DNA of 64,000 nt from contig CAZKYC010000004.1 in NCBI GenBank assembly GCA_964556895.1, forward strand, positions 31,167-95,166. The letters run 5' to 3'. The notes below the pieces were generated by a model. The model did no database searches, was not told the DNA's origin, and worked only from the letters and a program-made list of their open reading frames with translations. Origin of the DNA: Hinthialibacter sp964556895 (GTDB taxonomy: Bacteria; Hinthialibacterota; Hinthialibacteria; Hinthialibacterales; Hinthialibacteraceae). Made by a program: the position numbers and the translations under genes. Positions 44,201 to 53,345 of this stretch are shown piece by piece; within the stretch, counting starts at the first letter, position 1; each line of letters begins with the position of its first letter.

Positions 44201-44985
44201 TGAAACACGATTGAGTCACCGTCAGTTAACAAGCCCTGTCGTTTGACGGCGCCATCATTGTTAATTATCGCCCGCGGGATTGGCTCGCCCTGTTGAAACA
44301 GCGCCAGGCGCGATGAGTCTAAATCTTGTTCAAAGACGCCTAACAAGTCGCTGGCGCGCAGTGAGACGGCGCCCTGGGTTTGATGGACCAACTTCACCGC
44401 CCGTGTTTCATGATAGGGCGCGACGGCAAACTCTTTGGTTGACGCAATCGTTCTCAGCGGTTCATTCAACAGCAACGCGCTGGCGATTGGCGCAATATCA
44501 TTCGGGAACCCATCAAACCGCATGGGATCAAGTTGATTAAATTGGACGCGAATCTTGCCGTTCGGGAACGAGACGGTGTCCTCCGCCGCGCTGGAGTAGT
44601 AAAAACGCAGCTGCATCGACGCGATGCGCGCGCCCGCCAGATAGCCCAGTTCATGAATGGTCAAGCGAGGTTGGGTCCGGCGCGGGTTCTTTTTTTTAAA
44701 ATCCGCCTGGTCGCCTGACTGAGGGGTAGCGCCGTGAACCTGCCAATCAAACGAAACCACCGACTGGGTGGCGTGTTGAATCGGCCCCGGCAGCGCCAAC
44801 AGGGCGTGTAACACCGTGTCAGAGGCGCCTTCGTCAAGCGCCCATTCGATTTGAAGGTCGTGTTGGGTTTGTTGTGTGACAGTAAGCGCCGGCGAAAGCA
44901 ACTGGCCGAACTTCGGGCCGTCCGCCCACGCGTGACACCACCCGCCGATGATAAATAAGACGGGAACAAAACGACACAGGTGCAT
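41287..44985 (-). CDS. gingipain-type C25 peptidase with CARDB domains
   Basis: 1232 residues from the ATG at 44985 (a TTG 11 codons upstream is also in frame and would overlap the preceding gene). A Sec signal peptide, MHLCRFVPVLFIIGGWCHAWA, is followed by N-terminal beta domains that recur in the second C25 protein of this window. The peptidase domain (about 525-880) has VLLIGDASWDYHN, then the catalytic histidine in MQFFGHGAPNVVG (about residue 761) and the catalytic cysteine in FWSFSCETTTF (about 800). The region PDLVIQPGSVRVTPPSPRSG and the LDPGESKPVRLRW, DPFGQIEEDNDDNNT blocks are CARDB-type Ig-like domains. No type IX CTD is recognisable at the C terminus, which ends inside a CARDB-like fold. 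Expected to be a periplasmic or surface cysteine protease. Confidence 0.86.
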   Translation of the reverse strand: MHLCRFVPVLFIIGGWCHAWADGPKFGQLLSPALTVTQQTQHDLQIEWALDEGASDTVLHALLALPGPIQHATQSVVSFDWQVHGATPQSGDQADFKKKNPRRTQPRLTIHELGYLAGARIASMQLRFYYSSAAEDTVSFPNGKIRVQFNQLDPMRFDGFPNDIAPIASALLLNEPLRTIASTKEFAVAPYHETRAVKLVHQTQGAVSLRASDLLGVFEQDLDSSRLALFQQGEPIPRAIINNDGAVKRQGLLTDGDSIVFHAPASDSAFATETVTWFAVDPESARVFEETTQKKQSDRVVPLLQTKRLEQDHIFIDGKSTNEEQNQHWMWADLLNQATPEFDYRFNETAFSATGAIKMRFYIGNVRSELLVKHVTPALDGTLIDWTVSTGTGYITATGDVSRDLITKHTHRLSFKGVDSATTQRVFDELYLDWFDVSYATNILPSTNAYQTPPGELVIPLPDLSRAIWLPDDESQPATISNNDSVIYSYGAGDLYVDKANRFITRPRLKLYDPTSLAVNDLLNLSQSDVVLIAPSDWRSTLAPFRDSLMRLGYTVRTASIEAIYDRFGDGGLSPFAVREFLRYAYQTWKRPSPSYVLLIGDASWDYHNRYGVGVKNYVPGYRAHPNYAVENWFVCLDGEGDAAPDMMIGRWPLRSKDELATLIHKTVRYKEEIEPAPWLNKMFVLTDHGFDRFTEELVDEWIPQGFRLAQRHVKEYPLIDNIYLPEKLRAANRAKTSLAATRDVIRILNEGVWLMQFFGHGAPNVVGNERLFFGGGSRFTDVKKLTNQERPFLFWSFSCETTTFDYPRQKWNISIGEDLLIHPNGGAVGLLGAAGRGYPHDHIILARGIHEALFHYGLSTMGQVLLAGNLIGLAYQQVFEPADQFCFLGDPTIRLPEFRPLQLAVNLQGSQIDLQQDGRSFNRLPQHAAAWARSGSDVVYYATMQNKLEPIAAQFDMIGHDGLIVGAEALSKRDGRIVVSHGAQPFEREAPAIIEPTTGRLPDLVIQPGSVRVTPPSPRSGETIFLSGVIENKGGATALDVFVQGSQAPVGQKKAPFHVVVGQRGERIERLDPGESKPVRLRWDPTANPGRFDLEMTVDPFGQIEEDNDDNNTHDAAVTVRRKADLLVEEDRFQLTPIEDGKRVRVDFSIINNGESPVEKLLIEMAFAYQGSDKRLKHYVPEIVSLGPGQRYTANRIRIPANIQYFEIVIDPDERVDEETHQNNTFRFTVE

Positions 44986-45001
44986 CGTCTGTCTGGAAGC
45001 G

Positions 45002-45376
45002 TTATTCGTCACGTTCAATTAGCGTCCACCCATCGGGGATGCGCCCATTGGCGATGGTCTCATAGGCGAGGCCGTCAAACACGCGCTCGTCAAATTCATC
45101 AACGAGAAACAGCCGTTCGCCGATGTCAACCATATCGTCTTCGGCGCAGGGCGTCGCCAGTTCGCTGCGCCAAAACAAAATTCCAGTGACGGTGTTGAAT
45201 CCTTTACAGGTCATGGTTATAAGGGCGGCCTCGGCGTAATACTTACACAGCGCTTCGACCAGGGGCGAACCAACCGCTTCGGGTTCGCCCTCATAATGAT
45301 AAAAACTGGGCTCAGTAAACGCCCTTACCAGAATGCCCTCTTCGTCGACTAGGTGGATGTGCGCGCGTTCATACAT
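45002..45376 (-). CDS. hypothetical protein
   Basis: 124 residues from the ATG at 45376, with a TTG seven codons earlier as an alternative. No signal peptide, no transmembrane helix. It begins with a beta-rich acidic part (ERAHIHLVDEEGILVRAFTE) and later has ITMTCKGFNTVTGILFWRSE and a very acidic end. I do not recognise the family. The gene is close to its neighbours: the C25 gene start is 17 bases downstream and the RlpA gene ends 60 bases upstream, so a three-gene unit rlpA, this gene, C25 protease is likely. Confidence 0.6.
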   Translation of the reverse strand: MYERAHIHLVDEEGILVRAFTEPSFYHYEGEPEAVGSPLVEALCKYYAEAALITMTCKGFNTVTGILFWRSELATPCAEDDMVDIGERLFLVDEFDERVFDGLAYETIANGRIPDGWTLIERDE

Positions 45377-45436
45377 ATCAGCGTTATTGTATTGCAATCC
45401 GCGCGTTTGGTGGACGGGGACGGTCAGGATTGAGCG

Positions 45437-45919
45437 TTATAGAATCTCAAGGCGCACTTTGGCCAGACCAGCGTGTTCCATGTCGATTTTACGCGCGGCG
45501 GCGCGAGAAAGATCGACGATGCGCCCGCCTTTAAACGGCCCGCGGTCGTTGATGCGAACGATGCACTTGCGCCCGTTATCCAGGTTGGTCACACGCAAAC
45601 GCGTGTTGAAAGGCAATGTCGGGTGGGCCGCGGTCATGGCGTTCATGTTAAACCGCTCGCCGTTGGCGGTGCGGCGGCCATGAAATTTGGGGCCATACCA
45701 AGAGGCGGTGCCGACCATATTGTGGTCGCCGCTCTTGGCGATGGCGTCTTTGCTGGGTTTTGTGGTTTTGGGCGATTTGTCGCCGCCAAAGCCAAAGGTC
45801 GGCACTGGAATCGGTATACGCACGATCTTAACGCCAGCGCATCCAGTCAAAACTGATAGAAGAACCACCAAGGCCAATAGCCGCACCCATGATGATGAAA
45901 TTCTTGACCGCTTAATCAT
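45437..45919 (-). CDS. rlpA: RlpA-like lipoprotein
   Basis: 160 residues from the ATG at 45919, which has GGAG 8 bases upstream; a TTG eight codons earlier is also in frame. Lipoprotein signal peptide with lipobox LTGC at about residue 26, then a short linker with lysine and proline. The double-psi beta-barrel follows: GTASWYGPKFHGRRTANGE, AMTAAHPTLPFNTRL, VRINDRGPFKGGRIVDLSRAA, all typical of RlpA, a lytic transglycosylase or septal-peptidoglycan-binding protein of the outer membrane. The SPOR domain present in many RlpA proteins is absent, so it is a short form. Confidence 0.88.
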   Translation of the reverse strand: MIKRSRISSSWVRLLALVVLLSVLTGCAGVKIVRIPIPVPTFGFGGDKSPKTTKPSKDAIAKSGDHNMVGTASWYGPKFHGRRTANGERFNMNAMTAAHPTLPFNTRLRVTNLDNGRKCIVRINDRGPFKGGRIVDLSRAAARKIDMEHAGLAKVRLEIL

Positions 45920-46340
45920 CACACACTCCAAATACCAAGACAAAGTCGAGTTTTGGTCTTAAGTATCGTCGGCTAAGTGTAACACTTTAATGACAATATA
46001 AAAAGTGAATCTTATCTCCAGTTACTGTAAGTATAATATTGAATACCGTTTAGATGCTCCAACAAAATAGTCAAATCTCTTCCAAATTGATTGTTTTACG
46101 GCATAGTCATTTTAATCAAAGCCAATTTCAATGACTGATTCGGAAGCAGCAGTAGGCATGGGTACAACTCTGCTCGCTTCAGTGCAGGCTTTTAGGCCCT
46201 TTTGCACAGGCGCTCCCACAGCTGCACTCATGCCGTAACAGGTTTGATTGTATTCAATTTCTGGGATGCTTTTCTGTAACCATTTTATCAGATCGCTTCT
46301 ACAATGGTTTTTCAATTAAACATGATCCATGGGGTGAAAG
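45920..46340. other. intergenic region with family D palindrome
   Basis: Between the divergent rlpA and pentapeptide-repeat genes, 421 bases, AT-rich apart from the palindrome at 46155-46234. Promoters for both genes must lie here; none is convincing by eye. Confidence 0.5.
46155..46234. repeat. repeat family D, palindromic copy 3
   Basis: GGCATGGGTACAACTCTGCT at the left and CAGCTGCACTCATGCC at the right form an imperfect inverted repeat; interior matches the palindrome at 15756-15831 (TCGCTTCAGTGC, GCACAGGCGCTC). Confidence 0.7.
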
Positions 46341-46958
46341 ATGAAAACCTATTTTGACTTTGTTGAGTGCGAGTCGGGCGATGGGCGTTGTTATGCGCTA
46401 AGCCATGAGACCGTCTGTTGGCGGCACCTTCACGAGCGTGAGAATTACTGTAAGCGCATTATCAAAGAGGCCCACGCCGGGGCGTCGTTTGTTGGCTGGG
46501 TGTTGGCTGGGGTCGACTTGAGCGGCGCCCAACTCAGCGGCGCTGACTTTTCGTTCGCGATGATGGCGGGCTGTTCGCTTCAAGGCGCTGACCTCGCGGG
46601 GTGTAACTTCTCGCGCGCCAATCTCGAAGGCGCCAACCTGCGCGAGGCCATCTTAAATCAGGCCAATTTAGAGTTCGCCATTCTAGGCGGCGCCAACTTG
46701 TCAGGCGCCCAATTGGTTGGCGCCAATCTCAAGCGCTCAAACCTGGTCGGCGCCATCGCACACAACACAGATTGTAAAAACGCCGAGTTCTTTTATTCAC
46801 GGCCCGCGCGGGCGGATTTCTCAAACGCCAACTTTGAGAACGCTGATATCACCCGCGCCATCTTCAGGCAAGCCAAACTCATCAACGCCAACCTGAGCGG
46901 CGCCCATGGCAAGGCCAACTTTGACGGCGCCGATCTAAAGGGGGCGGCCCAGTCATGA
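46341..46958 (+). CDS. pentapeptide-repeat protein
   Basis: 205 residues. From about residue 50 the chain is built of A(N/D)LxG-type pentapeptides (AQLSGADFSFAMMAGCSLQG, then ANLEGANLREAILNQANLEF and so on), which fold as a right-handed quadrilateral beta-helix. The first 45 residues contain two cysteines and several histidines (CESGDGRCYALSHETVCWRH). Molecular role unknown; some members mimic DNA and protect gyrase, others bind proteins. Its stop overlaps the next start (ATGA), so expression is coupled to a metallo-beta-lactamase-fold hydrolase. Confidence 0.85.
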   Translation: MKTYFDFVECESGDGRCYALSHETVCWRHLHERENYCKRIIKEAHAGASFVGWVLAGVDLSGAQLSGADFSFAMMAGCSLQGADLAGCNFSRANLEGANLREAILNQANLEFAILGGANLSGAQLVGANLKRSNLVGAIAHNTDCKNAEFFYSRPARADFSNANFENADITRAIFRQAKLINANLSGAHGKANFDGADLKGAAQS

Positions 46959-47521
46959 TCTTTAAACCGTTTTTCTTTGAAGATGTGAACGAAGTGAACA
47001 CATACATCATCGGCTGCCCTGAGAGCAGAGAGTGCGTATTGATTGACGCGGGCGCTGACAGCCCCGAGTATGACGCGCTGCTCGAACAACACGGCGCCAC
47101 ACTGACCAGTGTGTTCTTGACTCATATTCATTGGGACCACGACCAGGCGCTGGATGAAATCGCCAGGCGTTTCAACATCCCGGTCTATTCAATGACAGGC
47201 GAGACAGCCAACGGAAAGAAAATCACCGAAGGCGATTCTGTCCCTATCGGAAAACTAAAAAACACCGTCTACATCACCACCGGCCACACGCCCAATTCGC
47301 TTAGCCTGGTAGTCGAAACTAAAATCGCGTTTGTGGGCGACGCCATTTTCGCAGGTTCTATCGGCGGGACCAGCAGCGACGAACTCAAACAAGAAGAGAT
47401 TGGGGGCATTCAAACCAAACTGTTCGCCCTGCCCAATGATTGCCTGTTGTGTTCGGGCCACGGCCCCATCACCACGGTCGGCATAGAGAAACGCGCCAAC
47501 CCGTTTGTGTGTATGAGTTAA
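46955..47521 (+). CDS. metallo-beta-lactamase-fold hydrolase (glyoxalase II-like)
   Basis: 188 residues. The dinuclear metal site is HIHWDHD (H57, H59, D61, H62), with a further histidine in TTGHTPNSLSL, an aspartate in FVGDAIFAG, and the last in CSGHGPITTVG. This is the short glyoxalase II-like group, which hydrolyses thioesters or phosphodiesters or acts as a persulfide dioxygenase-type enzyme; the short length lacks the glutathione-binding helical domain of true GloB. Four-base overlap with the pentapeptide-repeat gene. Confidence 0.85.
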   Translation: MIFKPFFFEDVNEVNTYIIGCPESRECVLIDAGADSPEYDALLEQHGATLTSVFLTHIHWDHDQALDEIARRFNIPVYSMTGETANGKKITEGDSVPIGKLKNTVYITTGHTPNSLSLVVETKIAFVGDAIFAGSIGGTSSDELKQEEIGGIQTKLFALPNDCLLCSGHGPITTVGIEKRANPFVCMS

Positions 47522-47529
47522 TGGATTGA

Positions 47530-48975
47530 ATGAAACGAAACCCGCCGCTTGATTTGCTATTTCTCACTCAGATTGTCGCCGGGCTGGCGGTCTTGTTTTA
47601 TCTGGCTTCGATGCGCGATGTGGTATTGCGCTTTGTTCCCGACGACGCCTTTTATTATTTCACCATCGCCCGCAACTGGGCGGGAGGGACGCCCTCTAGT
47701 TTCGATGGGCTGACCTACACCAATGGCTATCACCCGCTTTGGCAATGGCTGTTAATTCCAATCGCCTACTTGATTCGCGAGGCCGACCTGTTCGCCCGCG
47801 CGGCAACGATTCTGGGCTTACTCTCATACGCCGCAGCAGCCTTGCTGACGCGGCGGGCGTTAACGCGGGAGCAAAATCCCTACGCCTGGTTTGCGATTGT
47901 GTGGACGATATCGGCGCTGCTGTTTTCCCCTGTGTATGGCATGGAAGGCCCCCTGTGCGTCATGTTGTTCTCATGCTTGTGGCTGCTGTCTGCGACGCCA
48001 AACCCGCTCTCTACCCGACGCGCCATTTTGATTGGCCTGATTTCGGGTTTGTTTGGCCTTTCTCGAATCGACCACCTGGTCTGGATCATTGCCTTAGACG
48101 GCTGGCTCATCTGGCAATGGCCGCAAAAAAAACTCACGTTCAAATCACTGTTCGTTGCGGGAGCAATTCAAGCAACACTGGTAATTGGCTATCTCGCGTC
48201 AAATTATCTGGTGTGGGGCCATTGGCTGCCGGTCAGCGCGTTGATCAAAGTGGCGCGGTCGGGGGCCTTTGGCCTCGATATCCCATACAGCATTCTCTAT
48301 TGGACGTCGCTGGCCGCGCTGGCGCCTAGCCTATGGGCGGCAACCAAACGCGACGCCCGCGCCTGGCTCGGAATCGGCACTATCATTTATGTCATCATGA
48401 TTCTGATGCGCGGCGGTCAAGAAACGTGGGACTGGTATTTCGCCCTGCCTGCGTTTTCGTTGGGCATACTCTTGCCTTCGTATTTGCGCGAAACGCATGT
48501 TGTTCCACGCCGTTGGCGCAATGGGGTTTTGGGGTTGATATGCCTGGTGACTTTTATTCACACCAGCGGCGAGATCCTCTTTAACCGCAGCGAATTTGTC
48601 TCGGCCTACGACAACGCCGTCGCATTGGCGGAATATGATGAATATACATACACCTTCGCGTATTCAGACTGTGGTACTCTAGGCTATTTCTCGCGTCAGC
48701 GCTGGCTCAACATGGACGGACTTACTCTCGACTTTACCTTTCAAGACGCGCTGCGCGAAAAGCGTCTGGCGCAATGGCTGACCGATCATGGGCTGAACGC
48801 CTACGTCGACTATGATCAGCCCCCATTGCCGACCGAGGCCAAGGTCTATTCATGGCCGGGAATCGGCTATCATCACGACACCGTTGTTCTCAAACTCGAA
48901 CCCGGCCCGTCATTAGGCAATGGCCGCCGCATTATGAATGTGGTTGAGATATTACCGGAGACAAGCAAACCGTAA
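47530..48975 (+). CDS. multi-pass membrane protein, GT-C/ArnT-like
   Basis: 481 residues and about ten transmembrane helices. After helix 1 it carries FVPDDAFYYFTIARNWAGG, again an acidic pair followed by an aromatic stretch, then GLTYTNGYHPLWQWL, the same plan as the product of the gene at 39622. The C-terminal soluble part has SDCGTLGYFSRQRWLNMDGL, also matching the paralogue. Likely a glycosyltransferase that uses a polyprenyl-linked sugar, substrate unknown. It starts 8 bases after the hydrolase gene and its TAA shares a TAATTA with the stop of the sulfatase gene. Confidence 0.7.
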   Translation: MKRNPPLDLLFLTQIVAGLAVLFYLASMRDVVLRFVPDDAFYYFTIARNWAGGTPSSFDGLTYTNGYHPLWQWLLIPIAYLIREADLFARAATILGLLSYAAAALLTRRALTREQNPYAWFAIVWTISALLFSPVYGMEGPLCVMLFSCLWLLSATPNPLSTRRAILIGLISGLFGLSRIDHLVWIIALDGWLIWQWPQKKLTFKSLFVAGAIQATLVIGYLASNYLVWGHWLPVSALIKVARSGAFGLDIPYSILYWTSLAALAPSLWAATKRDARAWLGIGTIIYVIMILMRGGQETWDWYFALPAFSLGILLPSYLRETHVVPRRWRNGVLGLICLVTFIHTSGEILFNRSEFVSAYDNAVALAEYDEYTYTFAYSDCGTLGYFSRQRWLNMDGLTLDFTFQDALREKRLAQWLTDHGLNAYVDYDQPPLPTEAKVYSWPGIGYHHDTVVLKLEPGPSLGNGRRIMNVVEILPETSKP

Positions 48976-50343
48976 TTAGGGAACCGCGCCTTGGTCGTGA
49001 GAGGTGATCTTGTAGAGGGCGTTTCCGAAGAGGGTTTGTTTGTAGGGCATGGCGCGTTCCCACTGGCCATAGATGTCTTTGAGCCAATGGGCGATGTCAG
49101 GAAAGCGCTTCAAGATGTTTTCGCTCTCTCCGATGTCTTTTTTTAGATCAAACAACATTTCTTTACCGTCGATTTCGAGCCATTTCCACTTGCCCCAGCG
49201 CACCGCCCGTTGGTTATGAAAGTCGTTTCGCCAGACCAGAGTTTGTTCGACCGGGTTGCGGTATCCAGTCAGGTAGGGCAACAAGTCCATGCCGTCGAGT
49301 TTGCGGGTCGGCCTGACCATCGCGGCTGAGAGCAAGGTCGCTGTCAGGTCCATGGTGATCGCGGCTTGTGGGTTGGTATCGCCCGCAGGCAACACCCCCG
49401 GCCAGCGCATCACACACGGCACACGGATACCGCCTTCCCATAGATGGCCTTTTTGCCCGCACAGCGGCGCATTGCGCGACGAGCGGTCGCCGCCGTTGTC
49501 GCTGCAGAACACCACCAGGGTGTTTTTCTCAAGCCCGCTTTTGTTCAACTGGTCGAGAATCTTGCCCACGCCCACATCGACTTGTTCGACCATGCGAATG
49601 TACGCCGCCCGGTCTTTTTCGACCCAGTTCTTGCCGCTAACGATTTCTTTTTCGCGGTCGTCCGGCCCCTGCATGGGCCAGTGAGGCGCGTTGTAAGCAA
49701 CATAGGCGAAAAACGGTTGGTCTTTTTTGCGATTCAAAAAATCGACCGCCTGATCGGTAATCAGGTCGGTGATATAGCCGTCGCGTTTGATTGGTTCGTT
49801 ATTAAGGTAGAGGTCGCGCTCGCCATTTGAGATGATGTGTTTGAAATAGTCGAGGTTGCCGCCCAGGTGGCCAAAAAATTCATCGAAGCCATGTTGGCTG
49901 GGGCGCCAGTCATGGCGTTCGCCCAAGTGCCACTTGCCAAACATGCCCGTCGCGAAGCCCGCTTGTTTGAACATTGTCGCGATGGTGGTTTCAGATTGTG
50001 CGAGGCCTACAGTATTAACGCCAGTGTAGAGCGCCCACTCAAGGTTAGGACAGCGCGCCTGGCGGCGCCCGGTCAATAGCGCGCAACGGCTGGGCGTACA
50101 CACCGGGGCCGATGCGTAATAGTCAGTCAGACGTACGCCATCAGCCGCCAGGCGGTCGAGGTTGGGCGTCTGGATATCAGTGCAGCCGTAGCATCCTAAG
50201 TCGCCATAGCCGAGGTCGTCGGCCAAGATGAGCACCACATTGGCGGTTTGGGGCGCGTCGTCGCCAGCGTATGGTTGTCGTGTCAGGGACGCCGCCGACA
50301 GCGCGGCGGCTTGAAGAAAGGTGCGTCGGTCAAGGCGGGGCAT
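48976..50343 (-). CDS. Tat-exported sulfatase (formylglycine type)
   Basis: 455 residues. The ATG at 50343 gives a twin-arginine signal (MPRLDRRTFLQAAALSAASL), so the open frame that continues upstream through the tRNA is not coding. Metal-binding ADDLGYGD, the CTPSR motif with the cysteine (C82) to be converted to formylglycine, GKWHLGE, and VVFCSDNGGDRS complete the alkaline phosphatase-fold sulfatase set. It should remove sulfate from polysaccharides in the periplasm or outside. The maturing enzyme (FGE or anaerobic SulfAtase-maturating enzyme) is not in the window. No matching polysaccharide lyase is close; the beta-helix proteins at 30-33 kb could be functional partners. Confidence 0.92.
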   Translation of the reverse strand: MPRLDRRTFLQAAALSAASLTRQPYAGDDAPQTANVVLILADDLGYGDLGCYGCTDIQTPNLDRLAADGVRLTDYYASAPVCTPSRCALLTGRRQARCPNLEWALYTGVNTVGLAQSETTIATMFKQAGFATGMFGKWHLGERHDWRPSQHGFDEFFGHLGGNLDYFKHIISNGERDLYLNNEPIKRDGYITDLITDQAVDFLNRKKDQPFFAYVAYNAPHWPMQGPDDREKEIVSGKNWVEKDRAAYIRMVEQVDVGVGKILDQLNKSGLEKNTLVVFCSDNGGDRSSRNAPLCGQKGHLWEGGIRVPCVMRWPGVLPAGDTNPQAAITMDLTATLLSAAMVRPTRKLDGMDLLPYLTGYRNPVEQTLVWRNDFHNQRAVRWGKWKWLEIDGKEMLFDLKKDIGESENILKRFPDIAHWLKDIYGQWERAMPYKQTLFGNALYKITSHDQGAVP

Positions 50344-50381
50344 GAAGAGGGCGCGTCCTTTCCGGCGATACGGGGATGCTG

Positions 50382-50464
50382 TAGCCGGGGCGGGACTTGA
50401 ACCCGCACGACGTTGCCGCCAAGGGATTTTAAGTCCCTCGTGTCTACCATTCCACCACCCGGCC
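50382..50464 (-). tRNA. tRNA-Leu (anticodon UAA)
   Basis: On the minus strand: acceptor arms GGCCGGG and CCCGGCT pair (one G-T), anticodon stem GGGA with loop CTTAAAA gives anticodon TAA, a longer variable arm, and T arm GCGGG-TTCAAGT-CCCGC. Discriminator base A; the CCA end is not encoded. It reads UUA (and UUG by wobble). Confidence 0.93.
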
Positions 50465-50977
50465 AGCGATACAATAGTAATCACAAAGGCCAGTTAGGTG
50501 AATGGTTTTGAACGTTCAATTTCAATAATACGTTCGACCATCTTTGAACATCCATATTGTTAGGCGCTTCGCGGCTTCAAGGGCTGTCGTCGATTCGCGG
50601 CCTTGCCCTTGGCGCCCAGCCCTTCGCCTTCTCTTATACATCGATAAGAAGCAGAATGGTTACGGTGTTTTCGAACCAAATCCGTTCGTATCATCGCTGG
50701 AGGCCAAAGACCGACCCAGCGTTTTCACTTTTAGCCAATGAATCGAGATTGCTTTGGTCGTTTCACTCCCTCGCGATGACACATGACGACTTAGTGGAAC
50801 CGTCAGTGGCGGAGTGGATGATCAACTCTCAAGTTTTAGCAGGGCGGGATGAGAGCAACGAATCCCGCCATTGAATATCACAAAGGGCCTTGCGGCGGGT
50901 ATCGCTAACGCTCTACCCGCCCTACTTGGATAATTCAACAAAGTTGATGACACTAATAGTAAAATTTTAATTAACCC
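50465..50977. other. intergenic region between tRNA-Leu and the GT2 gene
   Basis: 513 bases. It contains a perfect 12-base palindrome TTGAACGTTCAA (50508-50519) just upstream of the tRNA in its direction of transcription, and an 8-bp hairpin GGCGGGTA/TACCCGCC (50894-50921), a common dispersed type. Short ORFs here show no family resemblance. A tRNA promoter should be near 50480-50520 but is not clear. Confidence 0.5.
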
Positions 50978-51739
50978 ATGCAAAAACTCACAGCGCTCAT
51001 TCCAACGTTTAACGAAGAAGCCAACCTGCCCGACTGCCTAGAAAGCGTCAAATGGGCCGACGAGATCTTCGTGGTCGATTCGTTCTCAACCGACCGCACC
51101 GTCGAAATCGCCCGTGAGTATGGCGCGCGCGTCGAACAGCATGAATACCTCAACAACGCCGCCCAAAAAAACTGGGCCATCCCCCAATGCACCCACGAAT
51201 GGATCGTCATCGTCGAGGCCGACGAGCGCATGACGCCGGAACTCGAGCAGGAAATTTTCGCCCTGTTTAAACAACCTATGAAACACGACGCCTACTTCGT
51301 CTATCGCCGCAATTTCGTCTTTGGCCGCGAGGTGCGCCACGGCGGCTGGAACCGCGACAAGGCGGTTCGGCTTATTCACCGCAACTGCCGCTACGGAGAG
51401 CGCCAATTGGCCGCCGAGGTTGTGCTTGAGCGCCCTGCGGGCTGGCTGCGCGGGCGCATGCCTCATTACCCCTATCGCGAGTTCGACCAGTTTTATACCA
51501 AGTTTCAGCGCTACACCTCATGGGGCGCGATTGAGCTGAACAAACAGGGGGTGCGCTCAAATTGGGTAAAGATCGGTTTGCATCCGCTCTATGGGTTTTT
51601 TAAGCAATACATTCTCAGGCGTGGGTTTCTCGACGGGTATATCGGCTTGATTTTGGCAGGACAAACCGCCAGTTATACATTCACCAAATATGCCAAACTC
51701 TGGTACATTCAACAAATTGAAGAAAAAACGGTAAACTAA
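50978..51739 (+). CDS. family 2 glycosyltransferase, WaaE/KdtX-like
   Basis: 253 residues. Inverting GT-A fold enzyme using a nucleotide sugar. Motifs: LIPTFNEEANLPDCLES near residue 8, the VVDSFSTDRTVEIA block with the first acidic residues, and VIVEADERM (DxD-like) near residue 80; downstream FGREVRHGGWNRDKAVRLI matches the WaaE/KdtX group, which adds a core sugar to lipopolysaccharide. The C-terminal third is aromatic and basic and probably sits on the membrane. Complete, ending just before the scaffold gap; the genes that follow it in the genome cannot be seen. Confidence 0.85.
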   Translation: MQKLTALIPTFNEEANLPDCLESVKWADEIFVVDSFSTDRTVEIAREYGARVEQHEYLNNAAQKNWAIPQCTHEWIVIVEADERMTPELEQEIFALFKQPMKHDAYFVYRRNFVFGREVRHGGWNRDKAVRLIHRNCRYGERQLAAEVVLERPAGWLRGRMPHYPYREFDQFYTKFQRYTSWGAIELNKQGVRSNWVKIGLHPLYGFFKQYILRRGFLDGYIGLILAGQTASYTFTKYAKLWYIQQIEEKTVN

Positions 51740-51741
51740 AC

Positions 51742-51841
51742 NNNNNNNNNNNNNNNNNNNNNNNNNNNNNNNNNNNNNNNNNNNNNNNNNNNNNNNNNNN
51801 NNNNNNNNNNNNNNNNNNNNNNNNNNNNNNNNNNNNNNNNN
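51742..51841. other. 100-base assembly gap (N run)
   Basis: Exactly 100 N, the standard placeholder for a gap of unknown size in a scaffold. Sequence on the two sides may not be adjacent in the genome, so no operon or context claim should cross it. Confidence 0.98.
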
Positions 51842-51907
51842 CAGGCCTGATTCAAAAAAGACTAGAGTTTTTTTTGATTGAAATTCAATGTCGAATACGA
51901 GTGATCT

Positions 51908-52921
<1,014 letters not shown>

Positions 52922-52940
52922 CAAATTTATCTTCTAGCGG

Positions 52941-52968
52941 TTGAACCTTGGGCGGGTTTGACTATAAT
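52941..52968 (+). promoter_or_regulatory. sigma70-like promoter of rpmE
   Basis: TTGAAC (52941-52946), 16-base spacer, TATAAT (52963-52968), placing transcription start near 52975, about 28 bases before the rpmE ATG. Confidence 0.75.
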
Positions 52969-53002
52969 TTCCCTCTGCGTAAATGAATTGGAGACAAGAA
53001 CC

Positions 53003-53200
53003 ATGAAGCAAGACATTCATCCGAACTATTACTTGACCAAGGTGCACTGCGCCTGCGGCAATGAATTTGAAGTTGGCGGCAGCGTCACCGAGTTGAAAGT
53101 CGAAATCTGCTCCGCCTGCCATCCGTTTTACACCGGCAAGCAAAAACACGCCACCAAGGGCGGGCGTATCGAGCGCTTCAAAAAGAAATACGGCATGTAA
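53003..53200 (+). CDS. rpmE: 50S ribosomal protein L31
   Basis: 65 residues from the ATG at 53003. MKQDIHPNYYLTKVHCACGN with the CxC pair, followed by EICSACHPFYTGKQK carrying the CxxC pair; together these give the zinc-binding (type C+) form of L31 rather than the zinc-free paralogue. GGAGA precedes the start. Located between an own promoter and an own terminator, so it is a single-gene unit. Confidence 0.96.
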   Translation: MKQDIHPNYYLTKVHCACGNEFEVGGSVTELKVEICSACHPFYTGKQKHATKGGRIERFKKKYGM

Positions 53201-53228
53201 TTCTTTAGTTGCCTACATTACACCCACC

Positions 53229-53260
53229 ACCGGGGCGGTCGAATGACCGTCCCGGTTTTG
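53229..53260 (+). terminator. intrinsic terminator of rpmE
   Basis: Stem ACCGGGGCGGTC / GACCGTCCCGGT (one G-T pair), 4-base loop GAAT, then TTTT, starting 28 bases after the stop. Confidence 0.85.
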
Positions 53261-53345
53261 TTTGTCAGATTGTGAGAAAACTTCGCCATTGATTCTATGT
53301 TCGAGTTTTACATGACGACAGGTCGCTCCCTTTCCCTATGAGAGA

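Noticed and set aside
50344..50484. Long N terminus of the sulfatase
   Set aside because: The frame runs through a clear tRNA-Leu; a twin-arginine signal starts at the ATG at 50343.
50508..50519. TTGAACGTTCAA as a LexA-type operator
   Set aside because: A single perfect palindrome that does not match a known SOS box, next to a tRNA gene; insufficient evidence.
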